Assembly (NCBI GenBank): GCA_944989445.1
Contig: CALYLW010000209.1
Location: forward strand, 472,370 to 536,369
Length of the DNA: 64,000 bases
Reading direction: 5' to 3'
Source: Ampullaceana balthica
Lineage: Eukaryota; Mollusca; Gastropoda; Lymnaeidae
The translations under genes were made by a program, and so were the position numbers. A model generated the notes under the pieces. It was not told where the DNA came from. It was given only the letters and a program-made list of their open reading frames with translations, and did no database searches. Shown here in pieces: positions 33,369 to 50,675 of this stretch (position 1 is the first letter of the stretch; every line of letters starts with the position of its first letter).

Positions 33369-36300
33369 CTTCTTCTTCTTCGTTCTCAAAATCTTTTGAT
33401 AGAGGATTTAGACAGCAAGTCCTATATTTGTGATGAACTGCGCTGTGGCTGTCAGTTGTTCCAGTCCACCATAGAGTTTGTCATCGAGGGTAGCTTCCTG
33501 GGGCCATATGTCTGTCCGGGTATGGTGGTACAGAGGGCAGTTTTGGAGAACATGTTCCGCATTTTCCGCAGCTATCCCGCAGGGGCACATTTCGCCTTCT
33601 CCAATTCGAAGTTTGCGGAACATGTGTTGCCTTAGTTTGTTGTGGCCCGTCCTTAGCCTGAAAATGATGTTTTGTGATTTGCGGGGGAGTTTGAAGTATG
33701 CATCACTTTTTGGGTGGTTTTCTTTGAGCTCGGACCATCTTTCAGATTCACTTCTTTTGAGCATTGCCTTGATTTCTTCGTGGTGTAGAGATGGCTCTGC
33801 CTGGTTTTGACTGCCTCCAGTTTTTGCCAAGGAGTCAGCAGTGTCATTTCCTTCAAGTTCCACATGTCCAGGGATCCATTGGAGAATAAGTTCTTGTGTT
33901 ATTTTGCTCAGTTTCAATAGTTATGTACTTAGTGTCTGATTGATCAAAGAGTTTGGGTTTTTGAGAGACTGAAGCACTGTCTTAGCATCAGTGAGGATGA
34001 CAATCTGGCTGTTTTTAGAGTGGGGGTCACTTGTTAGAGTTTTTGCGGCAAGCTCTAGTGCTTTCCTTTCAGCTCTAGTGCTATCTGAGAGACTTCCTAT
34101 GGCAGTTGCTTTTTCAAGGTGTTCTCCGTTAGGCCACTCTATAAGAATGCCGGCTCCTCCATTTTTTGTGGCTTTTTCTGAGGAGCCATCGGTGTAGACT
34201 CTTATCCAGGAATTTTCAGGATATTGTTCTTTGATGATGTTATTTACTGTTACTCTTAGTATGTCAGTTGTGTAGTCAGATTTTTTCCTATGCTGATTAA
34301 GTTGTCTCTGATTATTGGAGGTGGACTTGGGTCCCAGGGTGGGAAGTGGCTGTGGGGATGTGTCGCTTCAATCACAATGTTATCAATTTTATGTTTGGAT
34401 TTTAGATGTTTGGCTTCTTGTATAAAGTTTGTTCTTTGGAGTCTTTTAGTTGAGTAGGATTTTTGCAGCTTGGGTTTTAGAGGGTGATGTACTGATGCTT
34501 CTAATTTGGTGAACTGTGTTAAGGTTTTGGTTTCTCGTCTAACTTCCATAGAGCTTAGGGTAGCTAGGTCCTCCATTGCTCTGATTGGGGTAGTTTTCAT
34601 TGCTCCTGTAATTATTCGAAGCCCTAGGTTTTGAACTTTGTCTATTTTTTGGAGGTTGGATTTGGCTGCTGTGCTCCACACTGTGGATCCATATTCTAGG
34701 GTAGGTCTTATATAGCTGGTGTATGTTTTCTTCAGGATGGAGTGGTTTGCGCCCCAGTCTGAACCAGCTAGTTTTTTCATCAGCGCTAGTCTTTGGATTC
34801 CTTTTTTTTGTGCGTTATCTATTTGGTTTCTCCAGGTTAGCCTTGGGTCAAACGTAACTCCTAGATATGTCGGATTGTCATTTTTTTCCAGGATTATTTT
34901 GTCTAAGGTTAGTTTGATGCTTTGTTGTTTGGTTGAAAGGTAGAAGATTGTGTAGGTAGTTTTTTTGGAATTTATGGTCATACCCCATTCTTTAGACCAT
35001 AGGTTGAGGTTGGTCAGTGCATCTTGTAGCCTAAATTTTGAAGTGCCTGTGTATTCTTCTGTGCTAAGTAGAGCCAGATCATCAGCCTTTTACTTTTCTA
35101 GGAATAATTTGTAGTAAGTCGTTTATAAAAAATAGAAACAGTGTGGGTGACAGAACACCTCCCTGGGGGACTCCATTGTGTATCGTAGCTGTGTTGCTCC
35201 TTATTCCTTGCATTTTGACTAGAGCCTTGCGATTTGTTAAATATTCTGTGATCCAGTTTAACATTCGGTGGGATACATGGGTATTTTGTAGCTTTAGAAT
35301 TAGACCTTCTTTCCAGACCTTATCAAATGCTTTTTCTAGGTCAACTCAGACAACGGTGGTTGATTTCTTTTCCTGGAAGCCGTCTTCTATTTCTTGGGCT
35401 ATAATATGTATGCTATTTGATCTTCCGTTGATCTGCACTTCCTGAATCCTGCCTGTTCATCTGCAAGTAGATTTTCGGATTCAAGTATCCACATCAGCCT
35501 ATTATTAACTATTCTTTCCATCAGTTTGCAGACGCAACTGGTCAGACTTATTGGGCGGTAGCTGTCAACTTGGCTCCTTGGTTTGCCAGGTTTTGGTATT
35601 GGAATCATGATAGCTTTTTTCCAAATAGTTGGGATTTTTCCAGACTTCCAGCTGGCATTGAATATTTGTAGTAGTTTTTTCTTAGCCAGGGGTCCTAGGT
35701 GAATGAGCATATCATTTGAGATCTTGTCTGTTCCTGGAGCTTGTTTGGGTTTGAGGAGTTTCAAAGAGTCCATGAGCTCTTTCAAACTTAGGTTTGCAAT
35801 CATTCCATGAGAGTGTGGTGTAGCCATTGTCTGAGCTTTTTCTATTTCATCTTTAACTTCTTTGGATCTTTGTTCACTGATACTGATATTACCCACGGTA
35901 CTAAAGTGGGTTAAAAAATTTTGAGCAGCTTCACGGCCTGTGAGTTTTTTATTGTCTGCTTCTAGGACTATTGGAGAAGATTGGTTTTCCTCTTGGTTAA
36001 GACTTTTTGCAATATTCCATAGTTTATGTCCATCTCTGTCTACATTTAGTTGTTCGGTTTTTTCATGCCAGCTTTTCCTTAGAGAAGAGAGATGTTCCTT
36101 TCTGAAGATTGCATTTGCGGCTTTTAGTTGGATATTGTTTTCTACTGTTGGGGATTTTTCTGCTAGATTTCTTGCGTTGATGGATTCGTTGTGAAGTTGT
36201 TCTAAATGTTGAGACCAGTTTGGTGTGTAGTTTATTCTGGCTCCCCTGGGGATAGATTCCTTAGCGGCTTTGAGGAGAGCTCTTGAGAAATCAGAGTAGG

Positions 36301-37710
36301 ATTTGTTTACCCGGTTTGTTTTGCAGTTGATGTTCGTCATATATTCATCTGTTAAGCGGGCAAAGAGATCCCAGTTTGCTTTCTTGTAATTCCATCTGGG
36401 AAGGGTGGAGTTTTCTATGGGCAGTTGAATGGTTTCTATGTGTATGAGAATTGGTCTATGGTCACTAGTAGCAAGTTGGTCAGCGACTTCTCTTTTACTT
36501 CCTTTGGATAATTTGTTTGTAGCAAAGGCTAAGTCTGGTGTTGATGTTGTCATCCATACTCTGGAGTAGAAGGTAGGAGTGTCTTCTGGTTGGTTTAGGA
36601 GAATTAGACTGTTTTCAGTTTGCCATTCCTCAACTTCTTCTCCTCTGGCATTTAGGTCTGAGTATCCCCAACTCTGGGAATGGCTGTTCATATCACCCAG
36701 TATTAGATATTCTTCATTGTTTAGGATTTGAATTCTCTCGAGTTCTCGTTCTTTGTCTGGTGGGCAGTAGCAGTTGAAGACGTTTATGTCCCCTCCTGGG
36801 AGGATTAGCTTGGTCCCCAATATTTCTGATTGAGTTGAGTTGGGTATAAAGATATCTGTAGTTGGTATGTTGTTTTTAACTAAGGTTAGAATTCCCCCTT
36901 TGGTTCTGTTTTCTCTGTCTTGTCTTAGACATGTATAGCCTCTAATAGAGAAGCGCAAGTTGTTGTTGAGGTGCGTTTCTTGGATGCATGCCACATCTAT
37001 TTCATTTTTATGTAGGAAGATCTTTAAGGCTTCTTTTTTCTTTTGGATGCCCTCTGCGTTCCATTGTAGAAAGACTAAATTATGTTTAGTTTTTCTTATT
37101 TTAATTTGGTCAGTAGGGTTTACTTCCTTTTCTCTGCTCCTGACTCCACGAGCAGAGGAGGAAGAACCACCAGCTCGCTTTGGTGGGCTCCTTCGAGGCA
37201 GAGAGCCCGGCCCCCTACCTGCGCGGCGGGATTCCACAGGCAGGACGCCACAACTATATTTGTTAACTTCTATTTCCTCCATCATTTTGAGTTTTGCGTG
37301 CCGACGAGTTTTACGCCAATTGGCCCGTGGTCTCCGACTTCAGCCTGCTGTTTTTCTGGATGTGCTTCCATAGCCTTTGGTCAGCCAAGACCATCTGCAA
37401 GGCAGCAGTTGATTTTTTTTTCAGAGTTTTCTCTCCTAGATGAATTACTATCCCTAGCTGACGGCCTCATCTGTCCGGGTTTAGAGTTTGAGCGCTCTAT
37501 GTTCGCTTTTTGCAGTCATTGCCTTGGGTTTATGAGGCATTTTTTAAAGAGTATCCTTACCACGGGATACCCCACCTCACCCTCTACGACAGCAAACCAG
37601 TTGGTCCGTGGCCGCTTATTCAATATTCACGGCTAACCTTTTTATCTAAAGGTCGTTCCTCTATCCACCGCCTGAGGACGCGCTTGGTAGGAGATGGTAG
37701 CTCCCCCAAG
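33369..37710 (-). mobile_element. I-clade-like LINE (endonuclease-RT-RNase H) nested in hAT
   Basis: A perfect 12-bp target duplication TGTAAATGTTGT lies at 33357-33368 and 37711-37722. The element reads on the minus strand and ends in GAAGAAGAAGAAGA, a microsatellite-type 3' tail as in I/Jockey-group LINEs. At 4,342 bp it contains one ORF2-like region and no recognisable gag-like ORF1, so it may be 5' truncated. Presence of an RNase H domain after the RT supports the I-like (I, Nimb, R1/Outcast) group; the exact clade needs a tree. Confidence 0.88.
33408..37285 (-). pseudogene. LINE ORF2 pseudogene: AP endonuclease, reverse transcriptase, RNase H
   Basis: From 37285 a 628-residue open frame gives an endonuclease (LVFLQWNAEGIQKKKEALK, VACIQETHLNN, LILGDMNSHSQSWG, SDHRPILIHIE) and RT fingers (SYRPISLTSCVCKLMERIV, ADEQAGFRKCRSTEDQI), ending at 35399. 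The frame then shifts: HNGVPQGGVLSPTLFLFFIN lies at 35264-35082, ADDLALLS just after it in another frame, and the thumb/connection at 34981-34256 (MTINSKKTTYTIFYLST). RNase H follows: VYTDGSSEKATKNGGAGI near 34200 and ILQWIPGHVELEGNDTADSL at 33917-33408. At least three frame breaks make it inactive, but all catalytic motifs are still readable, so it is a fairly young copy. Confidence 0.88.
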
Positions 37711-37777
37711 TGTAAATGTTGTAAATTGTAACTTTTGGCTCTTCCTCCTAAAAAGGTTTTGGACCCCTGACCTAACG

Positions 37778-39487
37778 TCATGTGGACTAGTTGTTTTGAA
37801 ATTAATTTTTAACATTTTTTGTTATAAATTAGTGAAATCTCACTATTTGAAGAATTTACAGTTGCAAATGAATGGTAAAAAAAATGACCTTTAGTTGGCC
37901 TTGCACTACATGGGATGAATGTTTTGTGACGTCTTGTCAGGCTCACTTCTACCCTGTTTTATGTAATCCATCTACTTATCTATAAGCCTGATAGTAGTCT
38001 CACCCACATTTTGTTCACTATGAGTTTTACATTATACATGTAGTATAACATTTTTAAAAAAAAATTAATTTGGAAAAAAAGAAACATGAGAACATAGTTT
38101 CCTTTACTGTTTTATTGTTGAAAGTTTATTTGTCACCTCTCAGAAACAAAACCAAATGTAGGTTTACTACAAAATTTAGCCTCCTAAATCATGTTAAGTT
38201 GAATGAATTAAAAAATAAAATAATTTATCCTACTCCTCCTGTTTATCCCAACACCCATAATCCCCCATAATTGATATGACATGAGTAATGACTGCAAATG
38301 AAACTACATGTAATTTGAACTCAAAACGTTATTGATCTAACTTATTTCAATTGATAAATTAATTTTGTTTGGATAACCCTGTGACATTTTTATTTTTTTT
38401 AAATAAAAGAGGGTATTTTCTTCACAGAGCGGTCTTCATTTATCAGTGAGTTAAATGTTTATACTGGAAGATGCTTACACGGCTTGTGTAGGTTGTTGTA
38501 GTTTATTAAATTGGGAAATAAAATGGGGAAAATAATGGCTACAAGTGTGTGATCACTGTGGCCTATAGTGCAATCAATAGACATTTTTATTTGCTAACTT
38601 TAATGTTATTTTTAATATAAAATACCATATCCATAACTGTTTAATTTTAGGGCACATTAAACTGTTGTCATTTATCATGACCATTAAACTACAAAACAAG
38701 GGGGGCAGGAAGTTATTTTGTAAAATATACTAAAGATTACAGGGATGCCAACCTCTAATAAAAGAAGCTTTGTGTACAAAATTTGCAAACAAATCAATCA
38801 CTATTTAATTTACACAGACATATGTTTTTACATTACTTCTAAGCACACAAAAAGCATGGTGTATCAGTTGCAAATCAAATTTACAAAAATCGTAAAATTA
38901 TTTTGAAAAATCTTTAAAATTTTAATGAGGCTTAAATTTTTTTTAACGTCCATTTAGATAAAGTCTTCCCAAACTTTAGACATTAGTGATAATACATACA
39001 AAATTCCTGTCTATATATTTATGGTAAAATGTTAGTTCATTATACAAATCATTAAGAATTTTAAAAATCAATGACAGTAAATTATAAAAATGTACATAAT
39101 CAGTATAATGCTTCCTTGCTTACAAATGCAAACAAAACTTCAATTCGAAATATTGCTTAGATATTGTCTTATCCAAGAATACCCAAAAGTTTGATTTGAT
39201 TACACTCATGTTATTTCTCTAACATGACTATCATATTCCACAATTTACATCATGAATTGAAGTACATGAATCAGTTTTGAAAAGAACCAAAAGTAATTAA
39301 TGACAGTGAAATAAAAATTACTTGTCTTCCAATCAAAATCAGATAATATATATTATTACTAATACTACATTTCTAGGTTAAATGAAAATGTTTATACATT
39401 AATTGCCACTCAATGGGGATAGTTAGAAGATGGATTGAAAACTCACAATCAATTGCTGTCAAATTGATTGCCTGTTTTTTAAAAGAA
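37778..39487. other. Intergenic, no recognised feature
   Basis: AT-rich single-copy-looking DNA between the hAT/LINE nest and the SPIN-like relic. No family-like open frame and no transposon terminus recognised. Confidence 0.4.
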
Positions 39488-39814
39488 ACTGTGACCTCTT
39501 GGGGGTCAAACAACACTTTCAAAGGCCTAAGGCCATTGTAGACATGTATTTTGGATGGTATTACGCGCAAAGATACAGCTCTTCTATCCGCCTCATGGGG
39601 GATGAGCCCACACTCATTGACAACCAAATACGAGTTAAATTACATGTAGTAACAATGAAAATACACCCTGTCTATCATATATTTACATTACAATCCAGAG
39701 CAGTAGCAAAATTACAGTATGGAGTAGCAACAAAAATAGTTTTATGGTTGGGGGTCACCACAACACAACAAACTGCATTTAGGGGTCAAAGCATAAGAAG
39801 TTTGAGAACTACTG
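39488..39814. mobile_element. SPIN/Charlie-like hAT relic
   Basis: The right end, in complement, starts CAGTAGTTCTCAAACTT and continues with a segment (TTGACCCC, GTTGTGGTGACCCCCAACCA, TAAAACTATTTTTGTTGCTA, CTGTAATTTTGCTACTG) that I recognise as the conserved end of SPIN/URR1-type hAT elements known from vertebrates. The left part CTTGGGGGTCAAACAACAC, CTTTCAAAGGCCTAAGGCCA matches the opposite SPIN end (GGGGGTCGAACGACCCTTTC type). The outermost left bases and an 8-bp duplication are not clear. The middle 39545-39655 is not recognised. Homology is recalled from memory, not computed. Confidence 0.75.
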
Positions 39815-41669
39815 GGTGAAGGGCTAGAGAAATAGTTCATTAATGATTCTATAACAGAGTATAATGCCCTTTGTTACATTGATTTAATTAACTTTATTGT
39901 AATGCATCCTTTTTGCTATACAGAATAATAGATTAAGACATAAAATAAAATTTTACAAACTGAATCTGTATGTTTACAGATAAACAGTTGTATTCAAAAT
40001 TATATTTTTAAGAGCTGCATGTTACAAAAAGTACCTTAAATATAACTAGCTTACTGAACTTTCCAGTTCAATGAAACTTAATTCTCATTAGCATTTGTGA
40101 AGTTATGTTTTCAGAAAATAATTCAATCTTATTATTTTAAAAAATGTAACATGTGACAAAATAATTTAAACTATACTTAAAGCCCCTAGCATTCAAAGTA
40201 CTTAAGCGACAAAATACTCATTTTACAATAAGGAAGTTTAAAAAATTCTTCGTGTCCATAAAATTTGATCAATCTTATTTTTGGATTGTTTAAATGAGAC
40301 ATTAGCAAATTTTAATCTATTCAAATTTATGCAGTACTATTGGATGTGCCTGATAATGAAGATACAAATTTTGATTATTTTTTTGGTGACAAAGTAATTT
40401 TAGTACTGGCTTAATTTCATCATTCATGACTTAGAAGTAACTTAATAGTTGATAAAAACATTATTCATTCAAAATCAATCACAAAATCATAGATTAAAAA
40501 AAAATTATTTGTATTTTAAATACAATTGTAGATACCAGTATCAAGTTTTTTTTTCAAATCATTGTTAAAAGGGATAAATGCACATATTTTACCATTTGAT
40601 AAAATGGTGGTTTTTGCATCATAAAGATACATTAAAATTTTCATTAATGCCATAGTATTTTTAAGTGATCTTTCTTAAACAATTTAAATTGTTTTTTTAA
40701 AAATAAAAATGACAAAATATTATATGGACAACCTCTTATAAATGGCAGTACATGTAGTTGGAAATTTATGTACATAAAAATTTCTATTGATTAATTTGAA
40801 AATGACATTTTACAAGTTAATATATATATGAATAAAGGAATATTACTTGTAAAAGAGATTTTTCCTTCTTAGTTCAGAATTTTTAAAAAAAATATGTTTA
40901 AGGCTCAACAATTTAAAAATTTTAAGAACATTTTCTCCACATTTAGACAGTTTTTAGGTGCAGATTAAATTTGAAAGACTTTTAAGATTTTGTGTTATTT
41001 ATTTTTTACATTGAAATATGTATACATATTTGAAACAGTGTTAATGTTCATCTTACGAAATAACAAAATGATTCAGCACAATTACAAGGAATATCCTTTA
41101 ATTTGCAATTCAGATTATATATTTACATCTTATTAGTTTTATAAACATTGAAATGTTTTTCCCACAAAAAAAAAGGATTCCTGAGAAAATACATTTACCA
41201 TCACAGACCGAACTTTTAGGATATAAAATCACATATTCAAAAGAAAAAATATACATACATATAAAATCCCAAGGAATATAAAAGTGAACACTAATTTGTG
41301 TTGTAATTCAATTTCCTAGGAATCTTAATCATAACAGTGACCAGGAAATGTTTTGGCTAAATATAATATATAATGCTGATATTAACCAATCATGTAAGCT
41401 TTCAAACATCTTTAATGAAGAATTGAATAAATTATTTTTCATTTGCTAAAATATAACCACTAAATCGAAAAATAATTTCAAAAGTTAAAAATTGTTTAAT
41501 TTTTTTTTAAGAGGAGAAGATAATGGTTTGAAAGATATGAAAATGTGTAACCATTCTGATATTAATAACTAAAAAAATAATAGGTGCATGCTGCATTAAA
41601 TAATTTCTACAACTTTAATAAACTGCTTATCATTAATAGTGATAAAAAAGAAACAATGATACTACATAA
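39815..41669. other. PCMTD 3' flank / 3'UTR
   Basis: AT-rich DNA downstream of the PCMTD stop. Several TTTATT motifs (minus-strand AATAAA) could serve as polyadenylation signals. No coding or transposon structure recognised. Confidence 0.4.
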
Positions 41670-46055
<4,386 letters not shown>

Positions 46056-46721
46056 TCAATTCACACTAGTAGTCTGTAAACAATCAAATTAAAGAAATTA
46101 ATTTTGCAACAGTCAGAGACAAGAGACATATCCATAAAAATCTAAATTTAAATATGTTAGAGTTGAATATTACTTATGAATGGCTAAGTCATTCTACCAC
46201 ATTCCACAACCGCTACACTTTTTTTTCTTTAATACTTAGAAAAATATTATTAAATGACAATTTAATAACAATTTGATTTACTGATTTACAAAGTAAGTCA
46301 GAAGTAAAAATGTATTTCATAACTTAAATCAACTCATTCTAAATGGGCCCAATTCCTAAAACTTTTCATAAATCACTAAGTTAATTAAATAAACAAGGGG
46401 CTCAAGTGGAGGATGCATGTCTTTATATAATGTATAGACTAATGTATTTATAAAACTTCTTTGTTCATTGCTCAGTAAATGCAGCATGCCTGCGGTTTGG
46501 GTTAAATTATTCACCAGTGCACTCACTTCACTCACTGATAAAATGTACAGTATAGTTCAGTTTCAGCTGCCAATCTTAAAAGATTTGGTTTTTATCGTCT
46601 TGAGTTTTTATTTTCTTACATTCAGGGATCTAAAACACACACACATCATTCATCTTAAGTACTTAAGTCTTATACTTATTTAACTTATATTTTTAAGTTA
46701 GTTACTTAATTAATGACTTAA

Positions 46722-48386
46722 GGGGCCGTCCATAAAGGACGTCACGCACCTAGGGGGGAGGGGGGTCACACTTTTCTGACGATGCTTGACGAGGGGGAGG
46801 GAGGGGGGTTGAAGAAAGGTGATGTCACATCAAAAGTTTAAATAAAACTTCCACTGAAATATTTGGTCGCTTACAATTTATTTAATGACTTTTAAAAAAA
46901 AATGTTTTTAAATCAGTGCTTCTCAATGTGCTGGTCGGTAGGCCATCAGACGCTGTTTGGTGTAAGCTATCAAGACACGAAAATTAAATCTAATTATAAT
47001 CCTAAAGTTTGAGAATCCACAAGATAACATATGAAATTGTTAACGTGCGTTGTTTGATGTTGACATCAAAGCATTGTGATGTAACCGCAGCTCCGTTTGG
47101 TTCTCTCATGGCAGGAGTCGGGCGAACTCTTTTGCCCGTTACCCCAAAATATATCAGTTTATGTGTGCGTTACCCCCCCCCAACCCCCAGACTCTAGGTC
47201 CTGCTCACATGACTCGAGGATTTGGGGGAGCGTCGTTAGCACCCCCCCCACCCCCCGAAAATGCAACTTGTGAGTTTTACAAGCATGACAAGTGTCTAAA
47301 AATGATCTGAATAGGATTATGTGTAGATATTGTAAGTCAAAACGACACGGAATATCCTTTTTCTTTAAAGGGGGGGGGGATCTATTTGATAGAATTATAA
47401 ACGTTTTAAGTTTGATATAATTGTTTGATTGGTTTTTGGTCAAACGCCCCTGGCCATTCTAGATATAATGATAAATGAGCCCATTTAAAATGAGTCAAGT
47501 ATTCATTAACTTTATTGAATGCATCAAATTCTTGACATCGCAATTCTAGAGGAGCACAAAACAACTTTTCTTCTTAGTTCAGTTTTTAGGCATTAATTAT
47601 AAATATCACAGAAAGGATACTTGATACAGTCAAGTCATGTGGATTAAGATTATTGTCACTCGTGTCAATATAAATGAAAGTAGGGTGGATTTATTAGGTG
47701 TCTTCGTATAGTACGTAGGTAAGAAATCTACATTCTACATAGTTGTCAAATTTTAAAAAATGCATTTTCTGGAAGGAACCGGTTCAATAATGGGCATATG
47801 TTCCAAGCGTACACGTACACATGACGTATTTTAATATATCTAGTGGATTATAGTGGATGTTATATGTCCCAAATGAGTCTGCATTACCCCTAAGAATTCC
47901 CTTTTGACCCCAAATGAGGTAATTTACCCCTGTTCGCCGACCTCTTTCTTACGGGATGCCCGACAGTCAATTGAGGGATTTAAACAAAATTACAATTTAA
48001 ACATATTAATTTTAAATATTTTTTTTTCTAAACAAAGACGTTAACCGTCATGATTAATAGTCAATGTTTAATTTGTATGCATAAAAATAATATATAATCT
48101 AAGGATGTTAACACAGTTCGTTTTCTGAAGGCCGGTTAAACGATTTTAAAAAATGCTTAACGTGGGTTACGATATTACAATATAGATCTTCACTAACTAA
48201 ATAATAAAAATTTAATTGACAATAAAAGTGTATTGGGTTTTTTTGGGGGGTTTTTTTTTGGGGGGGGTCCTAAGCTTTGTGACATATTTTTAGAGGCGGG
48301 GGGGTCTAACTTTTTGTGATGACGCGTGACGAGGGGGGGGGTAAAAAATCGGCCAAAATCGCGTGACGTCATTTATGGATGGCCCC
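46722..48386. mobile_element. G-rich TIR transposon, copy 2
   Basis: A 1,665-bp element begins GGGGCCGTCCATAAAGGACG and ends GCGTGACGTCATTTATGGAT then GGCCCC, flanked on both sides by TAA (46719-46721 and 48387-48389), a plausible 3-bp duplication. Interior sequence parallels copy 1 at 26699-28396 along its whole length (shared blocks such as AATGGGCATATGTTCCAAGC, GAAGGCCGGTTAAACG, TCGGCCAAAATCGCGTGACG). It lies upstream of the first PCMTD coding exon, within the presumed 5' intron. A 3-bp TAA duplication would fit PIF/Harbinger, but I cannot identify a transposase. Confidence 0.85.
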
Positions 48387-48957
48387 TAAGGCAAGACAAA
48401 GGAAAACTATCAAAATGAATCATATAACTTAAATAATTAAATATGTATGAGTATGACTGTACTGCATCCTAATTGCAGCTAGGCTAAAGGCTAATCTAAA
48501 TAAACAAGTAATTTCCAAATCCAGAAGACAGAAGACCTAAACTTAGCCTAAGCCTAATGATATTAGACTAATTATTAGTATTAGCCTAATCATAATCCAT
48601 TTAATTTAATCATTCAATATTTAAAAATTGTGAAATGACATGACATACAAATACTGAATACATTGACAATTGACTATTATAGACTATAACTCTCATTCTC
48701 TTACATAAATTAGCAGGCTTTGCTAAGGCTAAGGTTAAACTAAACAATAAAATAGTAAACAGTAATATGAATATGTATTTTATTATTTGTGTAAGAGTTT
48801 TCTGCAACGGAATACTCAAGCCCAGAAAAGATGAGTCCAAGTGCAGTGCTCAGTTCAGTAGTAGGTAGTAGGCCTAACTATCTGAATCTGTTATCAGTGA
48901 TCCTGATCAGTAATAATATTAATAGTAATGGGAATGTCGTGTGAGTAAACTACTTGC

Positions 48958-49171
48958 CTGCAAGAACAAATGAAATCTACTAATCGATGTTATTAGTGAG
49001 CATTTAATTAATGCATGACCAATATTTCCTGGCAAAATCCTTTGCGAACCGAACTCAAAATACACTGCTTCTAAAATCGTAATATATCGCTTGAACATAA
49101 ACAGAAATCTCTTGGCAGTGAAAACTGGTTGAAGCAAAATCAAAACAACAACATAGCCTAAAATGACGTCA
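48958..49171 (-). promoter_or_regulatory. Candidate PCMTD 5' leader exon and CRE-type promoter element
   Basis: The PCMTD first coding exon is preceded by a splice acceptor at 46074 (TTTACAG), so a 5' noncoding exon must lie upstream. On the minus strand the best donor I found is TTGCAG|GCAAGT at 48958/48957, a GC-AG-type donor with otherwise perfect consensus. About 200 bp further upstream is a perfect palindromic TGACGTCA (49164-49171), the cAMP-response element. Position is consistent with the promoter, but the TIR elements nearby also contain TGACGTCA, so the match may be incidental. Confidence 0.35.
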
Positions 49172-49199
49172 TCAATTAACATAACCTTGAAAAATAAAG

Positions 49200-50667
49200 T
49201 TATTTAAATATATTTTTTATTAACAGCTTGTATTTTTATATATTAAATTAGCAAATTTTCTTACTAATTTAATTATTTATCTAAGAAATAAATTATCTTA
49301 AACTTTAAGTATTAACTCAATGGATGGAACAGCAAATGAACAAGTCAGTGGATAGGTATTCCTTTAATTACTTTACTCCCACCGTTAGTGTTTCAAAGTG
49401 TTAGTTTTCTTGTCTTCTATTTCAATGTTGGCATGGATAAAATAATATTTTTTCTTGTAAAATCGACAAATAATTTATTGAAAGAAAGTTCATACAATAA
49501 ATTATCATTTGTTTATGACTTTTTCAATGAAAAGGTATCGAAAACATTTAAGATTTTTAGTTTAATTACAAAAATTGCGCATGGTAAAGCCCAGTAGGGG
49601 AAGTTATGTTGTTTTTTCCAATAATTCTTGTTACGCGTTATCAATGAAAGCCCGGCCGGAGCCGGGGGTGCGTGGAATATAGCCTCAAAATTTACAGTGT
49701 CCAGATTAATCGATTTTAATTTTTATAATGAAATTGACAGTAATTTTTCTGTCTTTTTAAACGTTTGGCGAAAATAAATTCTTTATTTTCCTTCTTAAAG
49801 AACATCATTAAATGAGATGGGTGTCGCCAAGACCCTCGAATGTCGCAAAAAAAAATATATATATATATACGAAAAGTGAAAACGAGGCAGAGATCAACAA
49901 TATTCCGCGTTTTTTTGTTTTTTTTTCCAAGACTTTCAAGGTCTTGCTTGCTTAAGTACAACTTATAATTAAAGGAAATATTGTCAATTTAAATTACAGA
50001 GATTTTTTTCTAAAAAGTCAAATTGTCATAAACATTGACGTAATAATATAAGCTTTTTACTTCCCTCCCATATCATCAAAATGTTCACCAAAAATCTATT
50101 TTAAAAAATTAATATACAGGACAAACCAATTATTATAATATTAAATTATAATTATTATCAATTGTGAAAAGCAAAAATTGAAAGGCTAGGCCTATTACTA
50201 AAGAAAGGGTACTATGAACTGAAGTATTTTTTAATTATTTTTTTTTACAAACGTACTATCCACACATATATTTATTTAATATTAATGGTCTATAGTAAAG
50301 CTAGTTGATGAGAAGATAGAAATTGACAACTAGGCCTATAATTAATTGTAATTGTGTCTTAAAATGATATGAAAACCCAAAGTGTCCAAAGTAAATACTG
50401 AAAGTAATTATGTTAAGTAATGAAATGTAGGTCAATAACATATTTGCAATATTAATATTGATGCATTAGTATTAGTCATTAATTAAATGGATTTTTTTCC
50501 AATTACTAAGCTAGGACAGGATTAAGGACTTAGTTTAAGTCTATTAATTTAATGTATCACATCAACATCCGCATTCTTATTGCTAAATCTCAAAATTCCA
50601 TTTTTATGTGCTATTAACACAATTTGTCAACTACTACTAATACTACTATTCTCAGTATTTTTATTTA
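49200..50667. other. Divergent intergenic region between PCMTD and L3MBTL-like genes
   Basis: Mostly AT-rich. A short GC-rich island around 49648-49675 (CCCGGCCGGAGCCGGGGG, partly palindromic) is the only such block here and might mark a transcription start for the + strand gene. AT microsatellite at about 49852-49869. No coding similarity. Confidence 0.35.
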
Positions 50668-50675
50668 CTATATGG

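Larger units (their letters stand above)
33239..37769. mobile_element. hAT transposon, split by a nested LINE
   Basis: The left end is CAGGGATTGGCAACC at 33239 and the right end is GGTTTTGGACCCCTG ending at 37769: imperfect inverted repeats of the CAGGGGT type found in many hAT elements. Eight-base flanks ACCAAACG (33231-33238) and ACCTAACG (37770-37777) differ by one base, as expected for an aged 8-bp hAT duplication. Inside the left arm is TGTGGCTCTTT, a motif echoed as TTTTGGCTCTTCC on the right. Without the nested LINE the element is only about 180 bp, so it is a short non-autonomous copy. Confidence 0.8.

Noticed and set aside
36960..37636. 137- and 184-residue + strand ORFs
   Set aside because: Antisense to the 628-codon LINE endonuclease frame and its 5' leader; no family similarity of their own.
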